From NCBI GenBank assembly GCA_023450835.1, contig JAEXGM010000269.1, positions 35,862 to 99,861 of the forward strand: a DNA stretch of 64,000 nucleotides. Reading direction: 5' to 3'. A program made the position numbers and the translations under genes. Below are positions 1 through 8,380 of the stretch, one piece after another. The stretch comes from Bacillota bacterium (GTDB lineage: Bacteria > Bacillota > Clostridia > Lachnospirales > Lachnospiraceae). Position 1 is the first letter of the stretch. Every line of letters starts with the position of its first letter. The notes beneath the pieces are model-generated. The model made no database searches, was not told where the DNA came from, and saw nothing but the letters and a program-made list of their open reading frames with translations.

Positions 1-285
1 ATAGGAGACATCAACCCAGGTGCCCGCATTGTATCCAAGGGTAATATTATTGTGCTTGGTTCTTTGAAGGGAAGTGTATTTGCCGGAGCCTCCGGCAATA
101 CAAACTCCTTCGTGGTGGCTCTTGATTTGAACCCTGTCCAGATACGGATAGCCGATACTATTGCCAGGTCGCCGGACAAGCCTGAGAAAACTCCGGGCAA
201 GGAAACAAAGATTGCTTTTTTAGAAGACGGGAATATCTATATAGAGCCTTTGAGTAAAGAGGTTATAAATGATATAAACTTATAA
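1..285 (+). CDS. minC: Septum site-determining protein MinC, C-terminal part
   Basis: The frame is open from base 1, so the gene starts outside the window. The visible 94 residues begin IGDINPGARIVSKGNIIVLG and continue with GSVFAGASG, the glycine-rich right-handed beta-helix of the MinC C-terminal domain. This domain dimerises and binds MinD, while the missing N-terminal domain blocks FtsZ polymerisation. minD follows after 22 bases and minE after that, so the operon order is the usual minCDE. The N-terminal domain cannot be assessed. Confidence 0.93.
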   Translation: MGDINPGARIVSKGNIIVLGSLKGSVFAGASGNTNSFVVALDLNPVQIRIADTIARSPDKPEKTPGKETKIAFLEDGNIYIEPLSKEVINDINL

Positions 286-307
286 TAAGTTTTTGGAGGA
301 TAATATA

Positions 308-1099
308 ATGGGTGAAGTAATCGTAATAACATCCGGTAAGGGTGGAGTAGGTAAGACAACAACCACGGCAAATGTAGGAACAGGACTTGCCAAACTAGAT
401 AAGAAAGTTATTCTGATTGATACAGATATAGGCCTTAGAAATCTGGATGTTGTTATGGGACTGGAAAACAGAATAGTTTATAATCTGGTTGATGTTATCG
501 AAGGAAATTGCAGAGTAAAGCAGGCGTTGATTAAGGATAAGAGATATCCCAACCTTTATCTTTTACCTTCCGCTCAGACCAGAGATAAAACAGCAGTAAC
601 ACCGGAACAGATGAAAAAGCTCGCAGATGAATTACGAGATGAATACGATTACATATTAATGGACTGTCCTGCAGGTATCGAACAGGGCTTTAAGAATGCC
701 ATTGCAGGTGCGGACAGAGCATTAGTTGTCACCACTCCCGAGGTTTCCGCCGTAAGGGATGCAGATAGGATTATCGGCTTGTTGGAAGCCAATGAAATGA
801 AACAGACTCATTTGATTGTAAACCGTTTAAGACCTGACATGGTAAAGAGAGGCGACATGATGTCCAGCGATGATGTTGTGGAAATACTTGCTGTTGGCTT
901 AATTGGGGTTGTTCCTGATGATGAAAATATCGTAATTTCAACAAATCAGGGTGAACCGTTGGTTGGAACAAATACCCAGGCGGGTCAGGCGTATATGAAT
1001 ATTTGCCGCAGAATTTTAGGGGAGGAAGTGCCATTTCTGGATTTAGGCGGAAAACAAGGACTATTTAACAGATTGTTAAGTTTACTTAAGAAAAATTAG
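308..1099 (+). CDS. minD: Septum site-determining ATPase MinD
   Basis: MinD is a membrane-bound ParA/MinD-family ATPase that recruits MinC and is released by MinE, keeping division at mid-cell. Visible features are the deviant Walker A motif SGKGGVGKTT close to the N-terminus, the DCPAGIEQGF segment typical of MinD, and a C-terminal amphipathic helix, LFNRLLSLLKKN, that acts as the membrane-targeting sequence. An upstream in-frame TTG at 293 is possible, but a GGAGG at 295-299 sits correctly for the ATG at 308, giving 263 residues. It lies between minC and minE in one operon. Confidence 0.96.
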   Translation: MGEVIVITSGKGGVGKTTTTANVGTGLAKLDKKVILIDTDIGLRNLDVVMGLENRIVYNLVDVIEGNCRVKQALIKDKRYPNLYLLPSAQTRDKTAVTPEQMKKLADELRDEYDYILMDCPAGIEQGFKNAIAGADRALVVTTPEVSAVRDADRIIGLLEANEMKQTHLIVNRLRPDMVKRGDMMSSDDVVEILAVGLIGVVPDDENIVISTNQGEPLVGTNTQAGQAYMNICRRILGEEVPFLDLGGKQGLFNRLLSLLKKN

Positions 1100-1114
1100 G
1101 GGAGGATTATTAAT

Positions 1115-1387
1115 ATGGGATTAGCGGATTTTTTCAGAAAGAAAACTTCCAGTGATGTCGCGAAAGACCGCTTGAAGCTAGTGCTTGTCTCAGACAGAGC
1201 AGGATGTTCACCGGAATTAATGGAACAGATAAAGAATGATATTATCGCCGTTATTTCCCGGTATGTAGAAATTGACCTGGATGGACTTGATATTAAGATC
1301 ACACAGACAGAATCTGAGGGCAATAATGGGACAGTTCCAGCATTGTTTGCAAATATCCCCATTAAAGATATGAAGTCCAACAAATAA
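1115..1387 (+). CDS. minE: Cell division topological specificity factor MinE
   Basis: This 90-residue protein has the normal MinE length. The N-terminus MGLADFFRKK is the membrane-binding helix, followed by the anti-MinCD region and a C-terminal alpha/beta dimerisation domain (ISRYVEIDLDGLDIKI). MinE stimulates MinD ATPase and confines MinCD to the poles. The ribosome binding site GGGGAGG is well placed and the gene follows minD by 15 bases. MinE is present in many Clostridia but absent from Bacillus, which fits the assigned group. Confidence 0.94.
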   Translation: MGLADFFRKKTSSDVAKDRLKLVLVSDRAGCSPELMEQIKNDIIAVISRYVEIDLDGLDIKITQTESEGNNGTVPALFANIPIKDMKSNK

Positions 1388-1407
1388 AGAAAAGTTAGGG
1401 TAAAGAG

Positions 1408-2529
1408 ATGTTTCCATTAAAAAAGTACAGTATAAAAAATTATGACTTCAGCTTACTTACCTTGGTAACCATTCTGAGTATATTCGGAGTATATCTGGTT
1501 AGAATAGCCCAGGAAAATTTATTTCTAAAGCAGATAATGGGGTTGGCGATGGGGTTAATGATAGTAGCCGTGGTTTCCATAATTGATTACCATTTTATAA
1601 GCCAATTCTATATTATACTATACTTTATCAATCTGATATTATTAGTTGCAGTAAGGCTTTTTGGTACGGAAATTAACCATTCCAGGAGATGGCTGGATTT
1701 TAAAGTTATTATGTTTCAGCCATCTGAGCTGACTAAGATTATACTTATCATATTTATGGCAAGACTATTAGTGATATTCAAAGACAGAATGAAGAAATTT
1801 TATGTATTGCTCCTCACCGGAGTACTTATGGGAATTCCAACTTTTCTAATTTTAATACAAACAAATTTATCCACCAGTCTTGTTATTCTATTTATTTTTG
1901 CTATAATGATATTTGCAGGCGGGTTAAGTTTAAAGATAATCCTGCCAATTTTATTAACTGTTATTCCTCTTGTAGTAGGAACATTATGGGGAATACAGAA
2001 CAATTATGATATCTTCTTTTTAACGGATTACCAGCAGAACAGAATAGAGGCCTTTATGAACCCGGAATCTGACCAGTCATCTGCAGCCCTCTATCAGCAG
2101 GAGAATTCCGTTGAGGTAATCGGTTCAGGAAAACTAACCGGGAAACTTTTCTCTGAAGGAAAAGATGCTATTCAAAGTGACACATATGTCCCAATATCCG
2201 AGAGTGATTTTATTTTTTCGGTAGCGGGGGAAAGTCTTGGATTTATCGGTGGACTGGTTATAATAATGCTATTATCCATTATTATTTTTAAATGTTTAAT
2301 AATAGCAAGTCATGCACCTGACAGATTGGGCCGCTTGATAGCTATTGGTATTTCTGCAATGTTTGTGTTTCAGATGTTTGTCAATATTGGTGTGGCAACC
2401 AAGATATTACCGAATACCGGTATTCCACTGCCTTTTGTCAGTTATGGATTAAGCTCCATGATGAGCAGCATGATAGCCATCGGAATCATAATCAATATAA
2501 ATTTACAGAAAAAATTTAGAAGGGGGTAA
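1408..2529 (+). CDS. rodA: SEDS-family peptidoglycan glycosyltransferase (RodA/FtsW)
   Basis: This 373-residue polytopic membrane protein has the SEDS pattern: about ten hydrophobic segments, the conserved SRRWLDF and FQPSELTKI segments after the fourth helix, a long extracellular loop at roughly residues 200-265, and a C-terminal GIPLPFVSYGLSSM motif. SEDS proteins polymerise lipid II together with a class B PBP. Its place directly after minCDE and before mgsA, as in other clostridia, favours RodA (elongation) over FtsW or SpoVE. No cognate PBP gene is visible in the window. Confidence 0.9.
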   Translation: MFPLKKYSIKNYDFSLLTLVTILSIFGVYLVRIAQENLFLKQIMGLAMGLMIVAVVSIIDYHFISQFYIILYFINLILLVAVRLFGTEINHSRRWLDFKVIMFQPSELTKIILIIFMARLLVIFKDRMKKFYVLLLTGVLMGIPTFLILIQTNLSTSLVILFIFAIMIFAGGLSLKIILPILLTVIPLVVGTLWGIQNNYDIFFLTDYQQNRIEAFMNPESDQSSAALYQQENSVEVIGSGKLTGKLFSEGKDAIQSDTYVPISESDFIFSVAGESLGFIGGLVIIMLLSIIIFKCLIIASHAPDRLGRLIAIGISAMFVFQMFVNIGVATKILPNTGIPLPFVSYGLSSMMSSMIAIGIIININLQKKFRRG

Positions 2530-2535
2530 AACCAC

Positions 2536-2934
2536 ATGAATATTGGCATGATAGCGCATGATGCAAAGAAAAAATTAATGCAGAACTTTTGTATAGCATA
2601 TCGGGGTATTTTAAATAAGCACGAGTTGTATGCAACTGGTACGACAGGAAGGTTGATCGAGGAGGTAACGAATTTAAATATTCACAAGTACCTGGCTGGT
2701 CACCTTGGCGGAGAGCAGCAGATGGGAGCCCAGATCGAGCATAATCAGATGGACCTTGTTATTTTCCTCAGAGACCCGCTTTCTCCCAAATCCCATGAAC
2801 CGGATGTGAATACTGTCGTACGTTTATGTGATACGCATAATATTCCTTTAGCAACCAATCTGGCATCCGCCGAACTTATGATAAAGGCGCTGGACCGCGG
2901 TGACCTTGACTGGCGTGAGATTTTAAGACCCTAA
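2536..2934 (+). CDS. mgsA: Methylglyoxal synthase
   Basis: MgsA converts dihydroxyacetone phosphate to methylglyoxal and phosphate, a bypass that releases phosphate when triose phosphates accumulate. The 132-residue length, the N-terminal IGMIAHDAKK, the phosphate-binding TGTTGRLIEE segment, the GGEQQMGA loop and the MDLVIFLRDP segment carrying the catalytic aspartate are all family hallmarks. It starts six bases after the rodA stop and appears co-transcribed with the min-rod genes. Confidence 0.95.
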   Translation: MNIGMIAHDAKKKLMQNFCIAYRGILNKHELYATGTTGRLIEEVTNLNIHKYLAGHLGGEQQMGAQIEHNQMDLVIFLRDPLSPKSHEPDVNTVVRLCDTHNIPLATNLASAELMIKALDRGDLDWREILRP

Positions 2935-3026
2935 GTTTAAAAATGTCCGTTAGTATGGAAAGTTCGAGCAATATCACAGATTGAAGGCAAACAGCGGGAA
3001 GACTTGTGATATGAATGGGAGCTAAC

Positions 3027-4001
3027 ATGAAAGATGATAATCAAATGAAGAGAAAGCTGTTTTGTCTTATATTATCTGTGACCCTTCTGACCGGTTGCAG
3101 GAGTCAGGATGATTTGGCACTGCCCTTTGCTAACGGCGATGGGCTGAACCTGTCAGTCAGCAACAGTGAAGCAGCACCTGAGTTCTTTGCATCTGACTTG
3201 GCTGTTGTACCGGACGAGCTTAATCATATGTCCGATCCGGAAATTACGGCAGAAGCATCATTAATTGTAAATGATACGGATAATAAGATAATTTATGCCA
3301 ATAATGTATATGAGAGGTTATATCCGGCCAGCTTAACCAAGCTGATAACAACATTGGTCGTATTAGAAAAAGCCAACTTAAACGATATGGTTACCGTTAG
3401 TTATAATGCATCTCATATTACAGAGAGCGGAGCGAAGCTCTGTGGTTTTAAAGAAGGGGATACCATCAAATTAGAGGATTTACTCACAGCCTTTTTGGTG
3501 TATTCTGGAAATGATGCCGGAGTTGCAATTGCGGAGCATGTAGGAGGAACCATCGGTGAATTTGCAAAGATGATGAATCAGGCAGCGGCAGCGGCAGGAG
3601 CGGTACATTCTAATTTTGTAAATCCTCATGGCTTACATGATGATAATCATTATACGACAGCCTATGATTTATATTTGATATTCCATCAATTGGTCACATA
3701 TGATAAATTTCTTTCTATTATAAATAATTCGGAATATACTGTAACATATAAAGATGCAGAGGGTAATCCGGTAACAAAGACATTTGCAACCACTAACCGC
3801 TATTTGAAAGGAACGGAAGCATCTCCTGACGGTATTACGGTACTTGGAGGCAAAACAGGAACAACCAGTAAAGCCGGTAACTGTCTTATATTGTACAGTA
3901 AAGATAAAAACAACAAAGACTATATCTCCCTTATATTAAAAGCCGACAACAGTGATAGTCTTTTCTCACAAATGACGGATTTATTGAAGATGATAAAGTA
4001 A
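3027..4001 (+). CDS. Lipoprotein D-alanyl-D-alanine carboxypeptidase
   Basis: This S11-type (PBP5-like) peptidase trims the terminal D-Ala of peptidoglycan stems. From the ATG at 3027, chosen because GGGAG precedes it, the product has 324 residues. A hydrophobic stretch ends in LLTGC, a lipobox with Cys24, so the mature enzyme should be lipid-anchored outside the membrane. The three catalytic motifs are present: SLTK (Ser102-Lys105), SGN (Ser160-Asn162) and a C-terminal KTGT. It ends soon after KTGT and lacks the PBP5 C-terminal beta domain found in the second paralogue at 36845. A longer frame starts at 3015. Confidence 0.9.
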   Translation: MKDDNQMKRKLFCLILSVTLLTGCRSQDDLALPFANGDGLNLSVSNSEAAPEFFASDLAVVPDELNHMSDPEITAEASLIVNDTDNKIIYANNVYERLYPASLTKLITTLVVLEKANLNDMVTVSYNASHITESGAKLCGFKEGDTIKLEDLLTAFLVYSGNDAGVAIAEHVGGTIGEFAKMMNQAAAAAGAVHSNFVNPHGLHDDNHYTTAYDLYLIFHQLVTYDKFLSIINNSEYTVTYKDAEGNPVTKTFATTNRYLKGTEASPDGITVLGGKTGTTSKAGNCLILYSKDKNNKDYISLILKADNSDSLFSQMTDLLKMIK

Positions 4002-4004
4002 CTT

Positions 4005-4126
4005 GGAAAGCAATTTCTGATAAGTTATATTATAGGAACTGAAAGCTGTTCCTATAATCAATGGACGGCGGTAAAAGCACCGCCTTTTATCAGAAATTTG
4101 GGAAGCAATTTCTGATAAGTTATATT
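4005..4126 (+). repeat. 27-bp direct repeat flanking two hairpins
   Basis: A 27-bp sequence containing AAGCAATTTCTGATAAG occurs at 4005-4031 and again at 4100-4126 with one mismatch. Between the copies lie an 8-bp-arm hairpin (ATAGGAAC/GTTCCTAT, 4032-4055) and a GC-rich terminator. The bases just before the second copy (TTATCAGAAATTTG) are also an inverted partner of the first copy, so alternative pairings are possible. Confidence 0.75.
4067..4088 (+). terminator. Terminator after the carboxypeptidase gene
   Basis: The stem GGCGGT/ACCGCC with loop AAAAGC is followed by TTTTAT. It lies 66 bases after the peptidase stop and probably ends the min-rod-mgsA-peptidase transcript. Confidence 0.75.
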
Positions 4127-4229
4127 TTGGTTGTACTTTGGGTGAAAATATACTATAATAAGATTATATTTAGGAATTATTTATAGAAATTCACCTAAAT
4201 TGAATACACATCTTAAGGAGGAGATTACA

Positions 4230-4649
4230 ATGATACAGATAATCGCAGGCGAAAAAGGCAAAGGCAAAACCAAGATACTTCTGGAAAAAGCCAATCAAGC
4301 GGCAAGAGAAGTAAAGGGCAATATTATTTATCTGGATAAGAATAATAAGCACATGTATGAACTCAGCAACCGGATACGGCTTATCAATGTGAAAGATTAC
4401 TGTATTGAAAATTCCAGTGAATTTATTGGTTTTATATGCGGACTGGTATCTCAGGATCATGATCTGGAAGCTGTTTTTTTAGACAGTTTTCTTACTATCG
4501 CCTTCATTGAAGGAGAATTGTTAACTCCCACCTTAACGAAATTAGATAAGATATCGAAGGAATATAACGTAGACTTTATCATAAGCATCTCTATGTCAGA
4601 GCATGCATTTCCAGAAATGATACGTGAAAATATAGCTGTTGCTTTATAA
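4230..4649 (+). CDS. Small P-loop protein of unknown function
   Basis: This 139-residue protein opens with MIQIIAGEKGKGKTK, a Walker A (P-loop) motif, and has a hydrophobic strand ending in Asp (EAVFLDSF) that could serve as Walker B. This suggests a compact nucleotide-binding ATPase fold, but no partner domain is visible. The ATG at 4230 was chosen over 4200 because AAGGAGG precedes it. It is a single gene between two terminators. Similar short ATP-binding proteins occur as conserved hypotheticals in Lachnospiraceae; I cannot name a function. Confidence 0.7.
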   Translation: MIQIIAGEKGKGKTKILLEKANQAAREVKGNIIYLDKNNKHMYELSNRIRLINVKDYCIENSSEFIGFICGLVSQDHDLEAVFLDSFLTIAFIEGELLTPTLTKLDKISKEYNVDFIISISMSEHAFPEMIRENIAVAL

Positions 4650-4657
4650 TTTTATAG

Positions 4658-4705
4658 AAATGAAATAAGAGGCTGGTGTCAATTTTCCAGCCTCTTATTT
4701 CATTT
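4658..4705. terminator. Bidirectional terminator
   Basis: A perfect 19-bp inverted repeat (4658-4676 and 4687-4705, core AAGAGGCTGG/CCAGCCTCTT) is flanked by A- and T-rich sequence on both sides. It lies between the converging P-loop and DUF378 genes and would serve both. Confidence 0.9.
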
Positions 4706-4723
4706 AAATCTGTTTTCATTTAA

Positions 4724-4921
4724 TTATTCGCTGCGAAGTCTTCCAAAATAACTAAGGGCATATAAGCCTGCAATACCTACAAGAGCATAAATGATCCTAG
4801 ACATTACTGTCATATCACCAAAAATAACTCTGACAAGGTCAAATCCCAAGAAGCCGATGAGTCCCCAGTTAATGGCGCCGATGATGACAAGTGTCAATGC
4901 AATATAATCTAATGTTTTCAC
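4724..4921 (-). CDS. DUF378-family small membrane protein
   Basis: This 65-residue protein reads VKTLDYIALTLVIIGAINWG at its start. The GAINWGLIGF segment and two hydrophobic helices are the signature of DUF378 (YuzA-like) proteins, whose role is unknown. The GTG at 4921 is preceded by AAGGAGG; the longer frame from 5026 lacks such a site and would add a non-homologous extension. It is a single gene converging on the P-loop gene. Confidence 0.85.
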   Translation of the reverse strand: MKTLDYIALTLVIIGAINWGLIGFLGFDLVRVIFGDMTVMSRIIYALVGIAGLYALSYFGRLRSE

Positions 4922-5194
4922 TTGATTACCTCCTTCTTGCCTTCTTATTGTTGCCAATTTTGTACAGATTATTCTTAAAGTTACAGGAAGGTAAATCAAG
5001 TAATAAAGCGAACTTTTAAAATACATAGGAGTTAATGCAATAGTACCATATACTTATATTGATTAAAGTTATAAAATAAGGAAAGAAAGCGAATTATAAG
5101 TTTTAATTTGTTCAAAATTATAAATTAGGGGCTTTTATTCTTCTCCTGTAGAAAGTATAATAGAGAGAAGAATGAAAAGAGGGGGTTGGCATTT

Positions 5195-6580
5195 TTGGGT
5201 TCTGGTAACAATGTAAGGAAATTTAGAAGAGCCAGAAGTATTAACATTGGAGTTATCATATTTTTCATTGTTTTTGTTTATGTGCTTATTAATATATATT
5301 TATATTTTACAAAAGACCATCTTACCATCTATGAGGTAAAAGAAGGTACAACAGCAGATGATTTTGTACTGGATGGAATTGCTTTTCGGGATGAGAAGGT
5401 TATTAACACGGATACTGCCGGATATATTAATTACTATCATAGAGAAGGCGAACGTGTGGCTAAAAATTCTGTGGTATATTCCGTAGACGGAGGAAATGAA
5501 TATTCGGAAGTACTGGCCGCAGACGACAGCGGTAAGGCTATATCCTCTGACGATGCACAGGCCATCAAGAATAATATTACCGATTTTCAAAAAGATTATG
5601 ACAACGGGAATTTTACTTACGTATACCAACTAAAAGAAGAGTTATCTAATTCCTCCATGCAGATCTATAATGACAGTATGCTGACGAATTTAAGAACCCT
5701 TCTAGAGGATAAAACGACTTCCTTAAAAGTGGCTAAGACGGATACCAGCGGAGTAATTGTATATTATACAGACGGCTATGAAGATATGAGTGCCGATTCG
5801 GCCACAACAAAAGATTTTGATAAGACTGTTTATAAGAAAACCCAGCTGCGAACCAATAAGATGCAGAAAAAAGGTAATCCGGTATACAAGATCGTGACGG
5901 ATGATAATTGGAGCATTGTTTATTTATTGGATAAAGAGCAGTATGAAAAGATACAGGATAATGACACCATTACAATCATATTTACCGCAGATGGTCTAAA
6001 ACAGACAGTACCTGTTAAAGTATATCAAAAAGGCAATGATTATTTTGCAAAAGTAACCTTGGACAAGTATATGGCACGTTATATCAATCAGCGTTTCCTG
6101 TCTACAGAGATTGTTATTAATTCGGCGGAAGGGCTGAAAATACCGGTAAGTGCAATTACAGAAAAGAAATTTTACAAGGTACCAAAATCCTACCTTACCC
6201 AGGGCGGTGACTCGGATAAAGAAGGATTGATTCGAATAGATTCTGCCTCCACAGATAATGGAGACAAGACCACTTATGAGTTTATAGCCGCAGACTATTA
6301 TGAAGAAGGCGATTACGTCTATGTGGATACGAATTTATTCAAAAGCAGAGATATCATAAAAGGAAAAAGTGACAGTGATACATATATGCTGGAGAAAACA
6401 AAAAGTTTTAAAGGTGTATATAACGTTAATAAAGGATATGCAGTGTTTCGGCCGGTTGAAATTCTTTATGAAAACGAAGAGTACTGTATTGTGAAAAAGA
6501 ATACTGTAAATGGTCTTTCCGTATTCGATCATATTGCTTTAGACAGCAGTACTGCCACGGAACAGTCTATTATTTACTAA
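5195..6580 (+). CDS. HlyD-like membrane fusion protein of the sepF locus
   Basis: This protein of about 461 residues has one N-terminal membrane helix (about residues 23-43) after a basic segment (RKFRRARS), then a large extracellular part. The region after the helix, with DGIAFRDEKVINTDTAGYI and YYHREGERVAKNSVVYSV, resembles the biotinyl-lipoyl-like hairpin of HlyD/membrane-fusion proteins, and further beta-rich segments follow. No transporter is adjacent; the gene stands directly before yggS-sepF, suggesting an envelope role linked to division. Two TTG codons (5186 and 5195) are possible. The second is preferred because the GGGGG at 5181-5185 sits nine bases away. Confidence 0.75.
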   Translation: MGSGNNVRKFRRARSINIGVIIFFIVFVYVLINIYLYFTKDHLTIYEVKEGTTADDFVLDGIAFRDEKVINTDTAGYINYYHREGERVAKNSVVYSVDGGNEYSEVLAADDSGKAISSDDAQAIKNNITDFQKDYDNGNFTYVYQLKEELSNSSMQIYNDSMLTNLRTLLEDKTTSLKVAKTDTSGVIVYYTDGYEDMSADSATTKDFDKTVYKKTQLRTNKMQKKGNPVYKIVTDDNWSIVYLLDKEQYEKIQDNDTITIIFTADGLKQTVPVKVYQKGNDYFAKVTLDKYMARYINQRFLSTEIVINSAEGLKIPVSAITEKKFYKVPKSYLTQGGDSDKEGLIRIDSASTDNGDKTTYEFIAADYYEEGDYVYVDTNLFKSRDIIKGKSDSDTYMLEKTKSFKGVYNVNKGYAVFRPVEILYENEEYCIVKKNTVNGLSVFDHIALDSSTATEQSIIY

Positions 6581-6644
6581 TATTATTTTCTGTCAGGTTC
6601 AGTTAGCGGGCCGGAAAGATAGTAAACAGAAAGGAAGTAGTCGT

Positions 6645-7352
6645 GTGAACGCTGAAATAATAAAAGAGAATCTGAAAGAGGTAGAAGCGAGAATAAATGC
6701 AGCATGTACCCGGGCCAGCAGGAAAAGAGAAGAAGTCACCTTAATCGCTGTAAGTAAGACAAAGCCTGTTTCAGATATCGAAATTGTCATGGGAGAAAAC
6801 ATTCTGGTATTTGGCGAGAATAAAGTACAGGAATTAACAGAGAAATATGAACAGCTGCCAAAGGATATCCGCTGGCATTTGATAGGACACCTTCAGACGA
6901 ATAAAGTCAAATACATTGTGGATAAAACGGCTATGATACACTCGGTGGATTCCTTGAAACTGGCAGAACAGATACAAAAAGAAGCTGAAAAGAAAGGGAT
7001 TATCTGTAATATCCTGATTGAAGTAAATGTAGCCAGGGAAGAGAGTAAATTTGGGGTATATGAAGAGGAGGTGCTTGCTCTTATTATGGAAATAGCAAAG
7101 CTTCCCAATGTACATGTATGCGGGTTGATGACAATTGCCCCAAATGTTGAAGAATCCGAGAAAAATAGAAAGTATTTTAGAAAATTGCGACAATTAAATA
7201 TTGACATAAAAATGAAAAACATTGATAATGTTACTATGGATGAGCTTTCAATGGGAATGACGGGAGATTATGAAATTGCCATTGAAGAAGGCGCTACGAT
7301 GGTACGTGTGGGAACCGGGATTTTTGGGGAACGTAATTATAGGACAAGCTAG
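6645..7352 (+). CDS. YggS/YlmE-family PLP homeostasis protein
   Basis: This 235-residue protein is a single-domain, alanine-racemase-like TIM barrel that binds pyridoxal phosphate. The PLP lysine is in the LIAVSKTKP segment near residue 37. Other signatures are FGENKVQE, WHLIGHLQTNK, the LIEVNVAREESKFG strand, CGLMTIAP and the phosphate-binding LSMGMTGDYEIAI. Proteins of this family control free PLP levels and have no known racemase activity. A GTG at 6645 with AAGGAAG upstream starts the gene. It is the first member of the ylm-type cluster here (ylmE). Confidence 0.94.
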   Translation: MNAEIIKENLKEVEARINAACTRASRKREEVTLIAVSKTKPVSDIEIVMGENILVFGENKVQELTEKYEQLPKDIRWHLIGHLQTNKVKYIVDKTAMIHSVDSLKLAEQIQKEAEKKGIICNILIEVNVAREESKFGVYEEEVLALIMEIAKLPNVHVCGLMTIAPNVEESEKNRKYFRKLRQLNIDIKMKNIDNVTMDELSMGMTGDYEIAIEEGATMVRVGTGIFGERNYRTS

Positions 7353-7432
7353 CTGATAGCTATGATTACAAATAGGATACAAGCTTTGTGCCGGCGGGCC
7401 AAAGTTTGCAGTCACACAACATGGAGGTTAGT

Positions 7433-7999
7433 ATGGAGAATATTTTTAAGAGTATTTTAGATTCACTGAAATTAACAGAAGACGATGAATATGATGATGA
7501 TTTTGAAGATGAGAAAGAATACAGGCGCGCCGAGAAAGTTGAAAAAAAGGCAGTAAGACCTGCTTATCAGCCTGCCTATGAAACAGACATGCCCTCTCAG
7601 GTTGTCAGTAATGTCATAAATGAAGCCAGAAGAGAGAAGCAGATAAAGGTTGACAGAGAGAAACCCTCCCAGGGTAAGGTAGTTCCTATCAGGACAAGCC
7701 CTAAGGGATTTGAAGTTTGCATTATGAAACCGGCAACTTTTGAGGATTCTCAGGAAATCTGCGATATGCTTTTATCCGGCAGAGCGGCTGTTATAAATCT
7801 GGAAGGCCTTGATGTGGATCTGGCACAGCGTATAATGGACTTTATATCCGGTTCCGTGTATTCTCTGAATGGCAAGCTGCATCAGATTTCCAGTTTTATC
7901 TTTATAATATCACCTGAATCAGTGGATATATCAGGAGATTACCCCGATATTCTGCAGAACAACGGATTTGAAGTACCTACACTAAATAAGGATTTCTAA
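7433..7999 (+). CDS. sepF: Cell division protein SepF
   Basis: SepF links FtsZ to the membrane and organises filaments at the septum. The 188-residue product starts MENIFKSILDSLKL, an amphipathic membrane-binding helix, followed by an acidic linker (residues 18-35) and a C-terminal DUF552 core with CDMLLSGRAAVINLEG and RIMDFISGSVYSLNG. The ATG at 7433 has GGAGG in front; the longer frame from 7388 has none. It sits between yggS and yggT as in Bacillus ylmE-F-G. Confidence 0.95.
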   Translation: MENIFKSILDSLKLTEDDEYDDDFEDEKEYRRAEKVEKKAVRPAYQPAYETDMPSQVVSNVINEARREKQIKVDREKPSQGKVVPIRTSPKGFEVCIMKPATFEDSQEICDMLLSGRAAVINLEGLDVDLAQRIMDFISGSVYSLNGKLHQISSFIFIISPESVDISGDYPDILQNNGFEVPTLNKDF

Positions 8000-8002
8000 A
8001 AT

Positions 8003-8266
8003 ATGGCTCAAATTATATATACAACATTTTATATATTTTTTATTGTGCTGCAGTTGGTACTGCTATTATATATGCTGTCTTCCTGGTTCAGAGGAGGAGA
8101 AAGAATTAAGAACTTATTAGCTCTTCTTATGGAGCCGGTTCTGACACCTGTGAGATTCTTGCTTAAGTATTCAATATTTAGTAATCCTGCAGCGGACTTA
8201 TCGCCTTTAATAGGCTTTGTAATAATCCTGTTTTTACAGAATTTTTTTGAAAGACTATTGTTATAG
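8003..8266 (+). CDS. YggT-family membrane protein (YlmG)
   Basis: This 87-residue protein has two hydrophobic segments separated by a loop containing SWFRGGERIKN and the conserved MEPVLTPVRFLL, typical of YggT/YlmG. The family is tied to envelope or division functions but its exact role is unclear. It begins three bases after the sepF stop, so translation is probably coupled. Confidence 0.88.
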   Translation: MAQIIYTTFYIFFIVLQLVLLLYMLSSWFRGGERIKNLLALLMEPVLTPVRFLLKYSIFSNPAADLSPLIGFVIILFLQNFFERLLL

Positions 8267-8380
8267 CTGAAATTATACGGAGATAGACAGGATTTTTGTA
8301 CCATGCATTTGAGAATTGTTTGCCTGAAACAGATATTATATCACAGTAGTCAAAGTTAAGAAGTATACATGGGGATTGAT

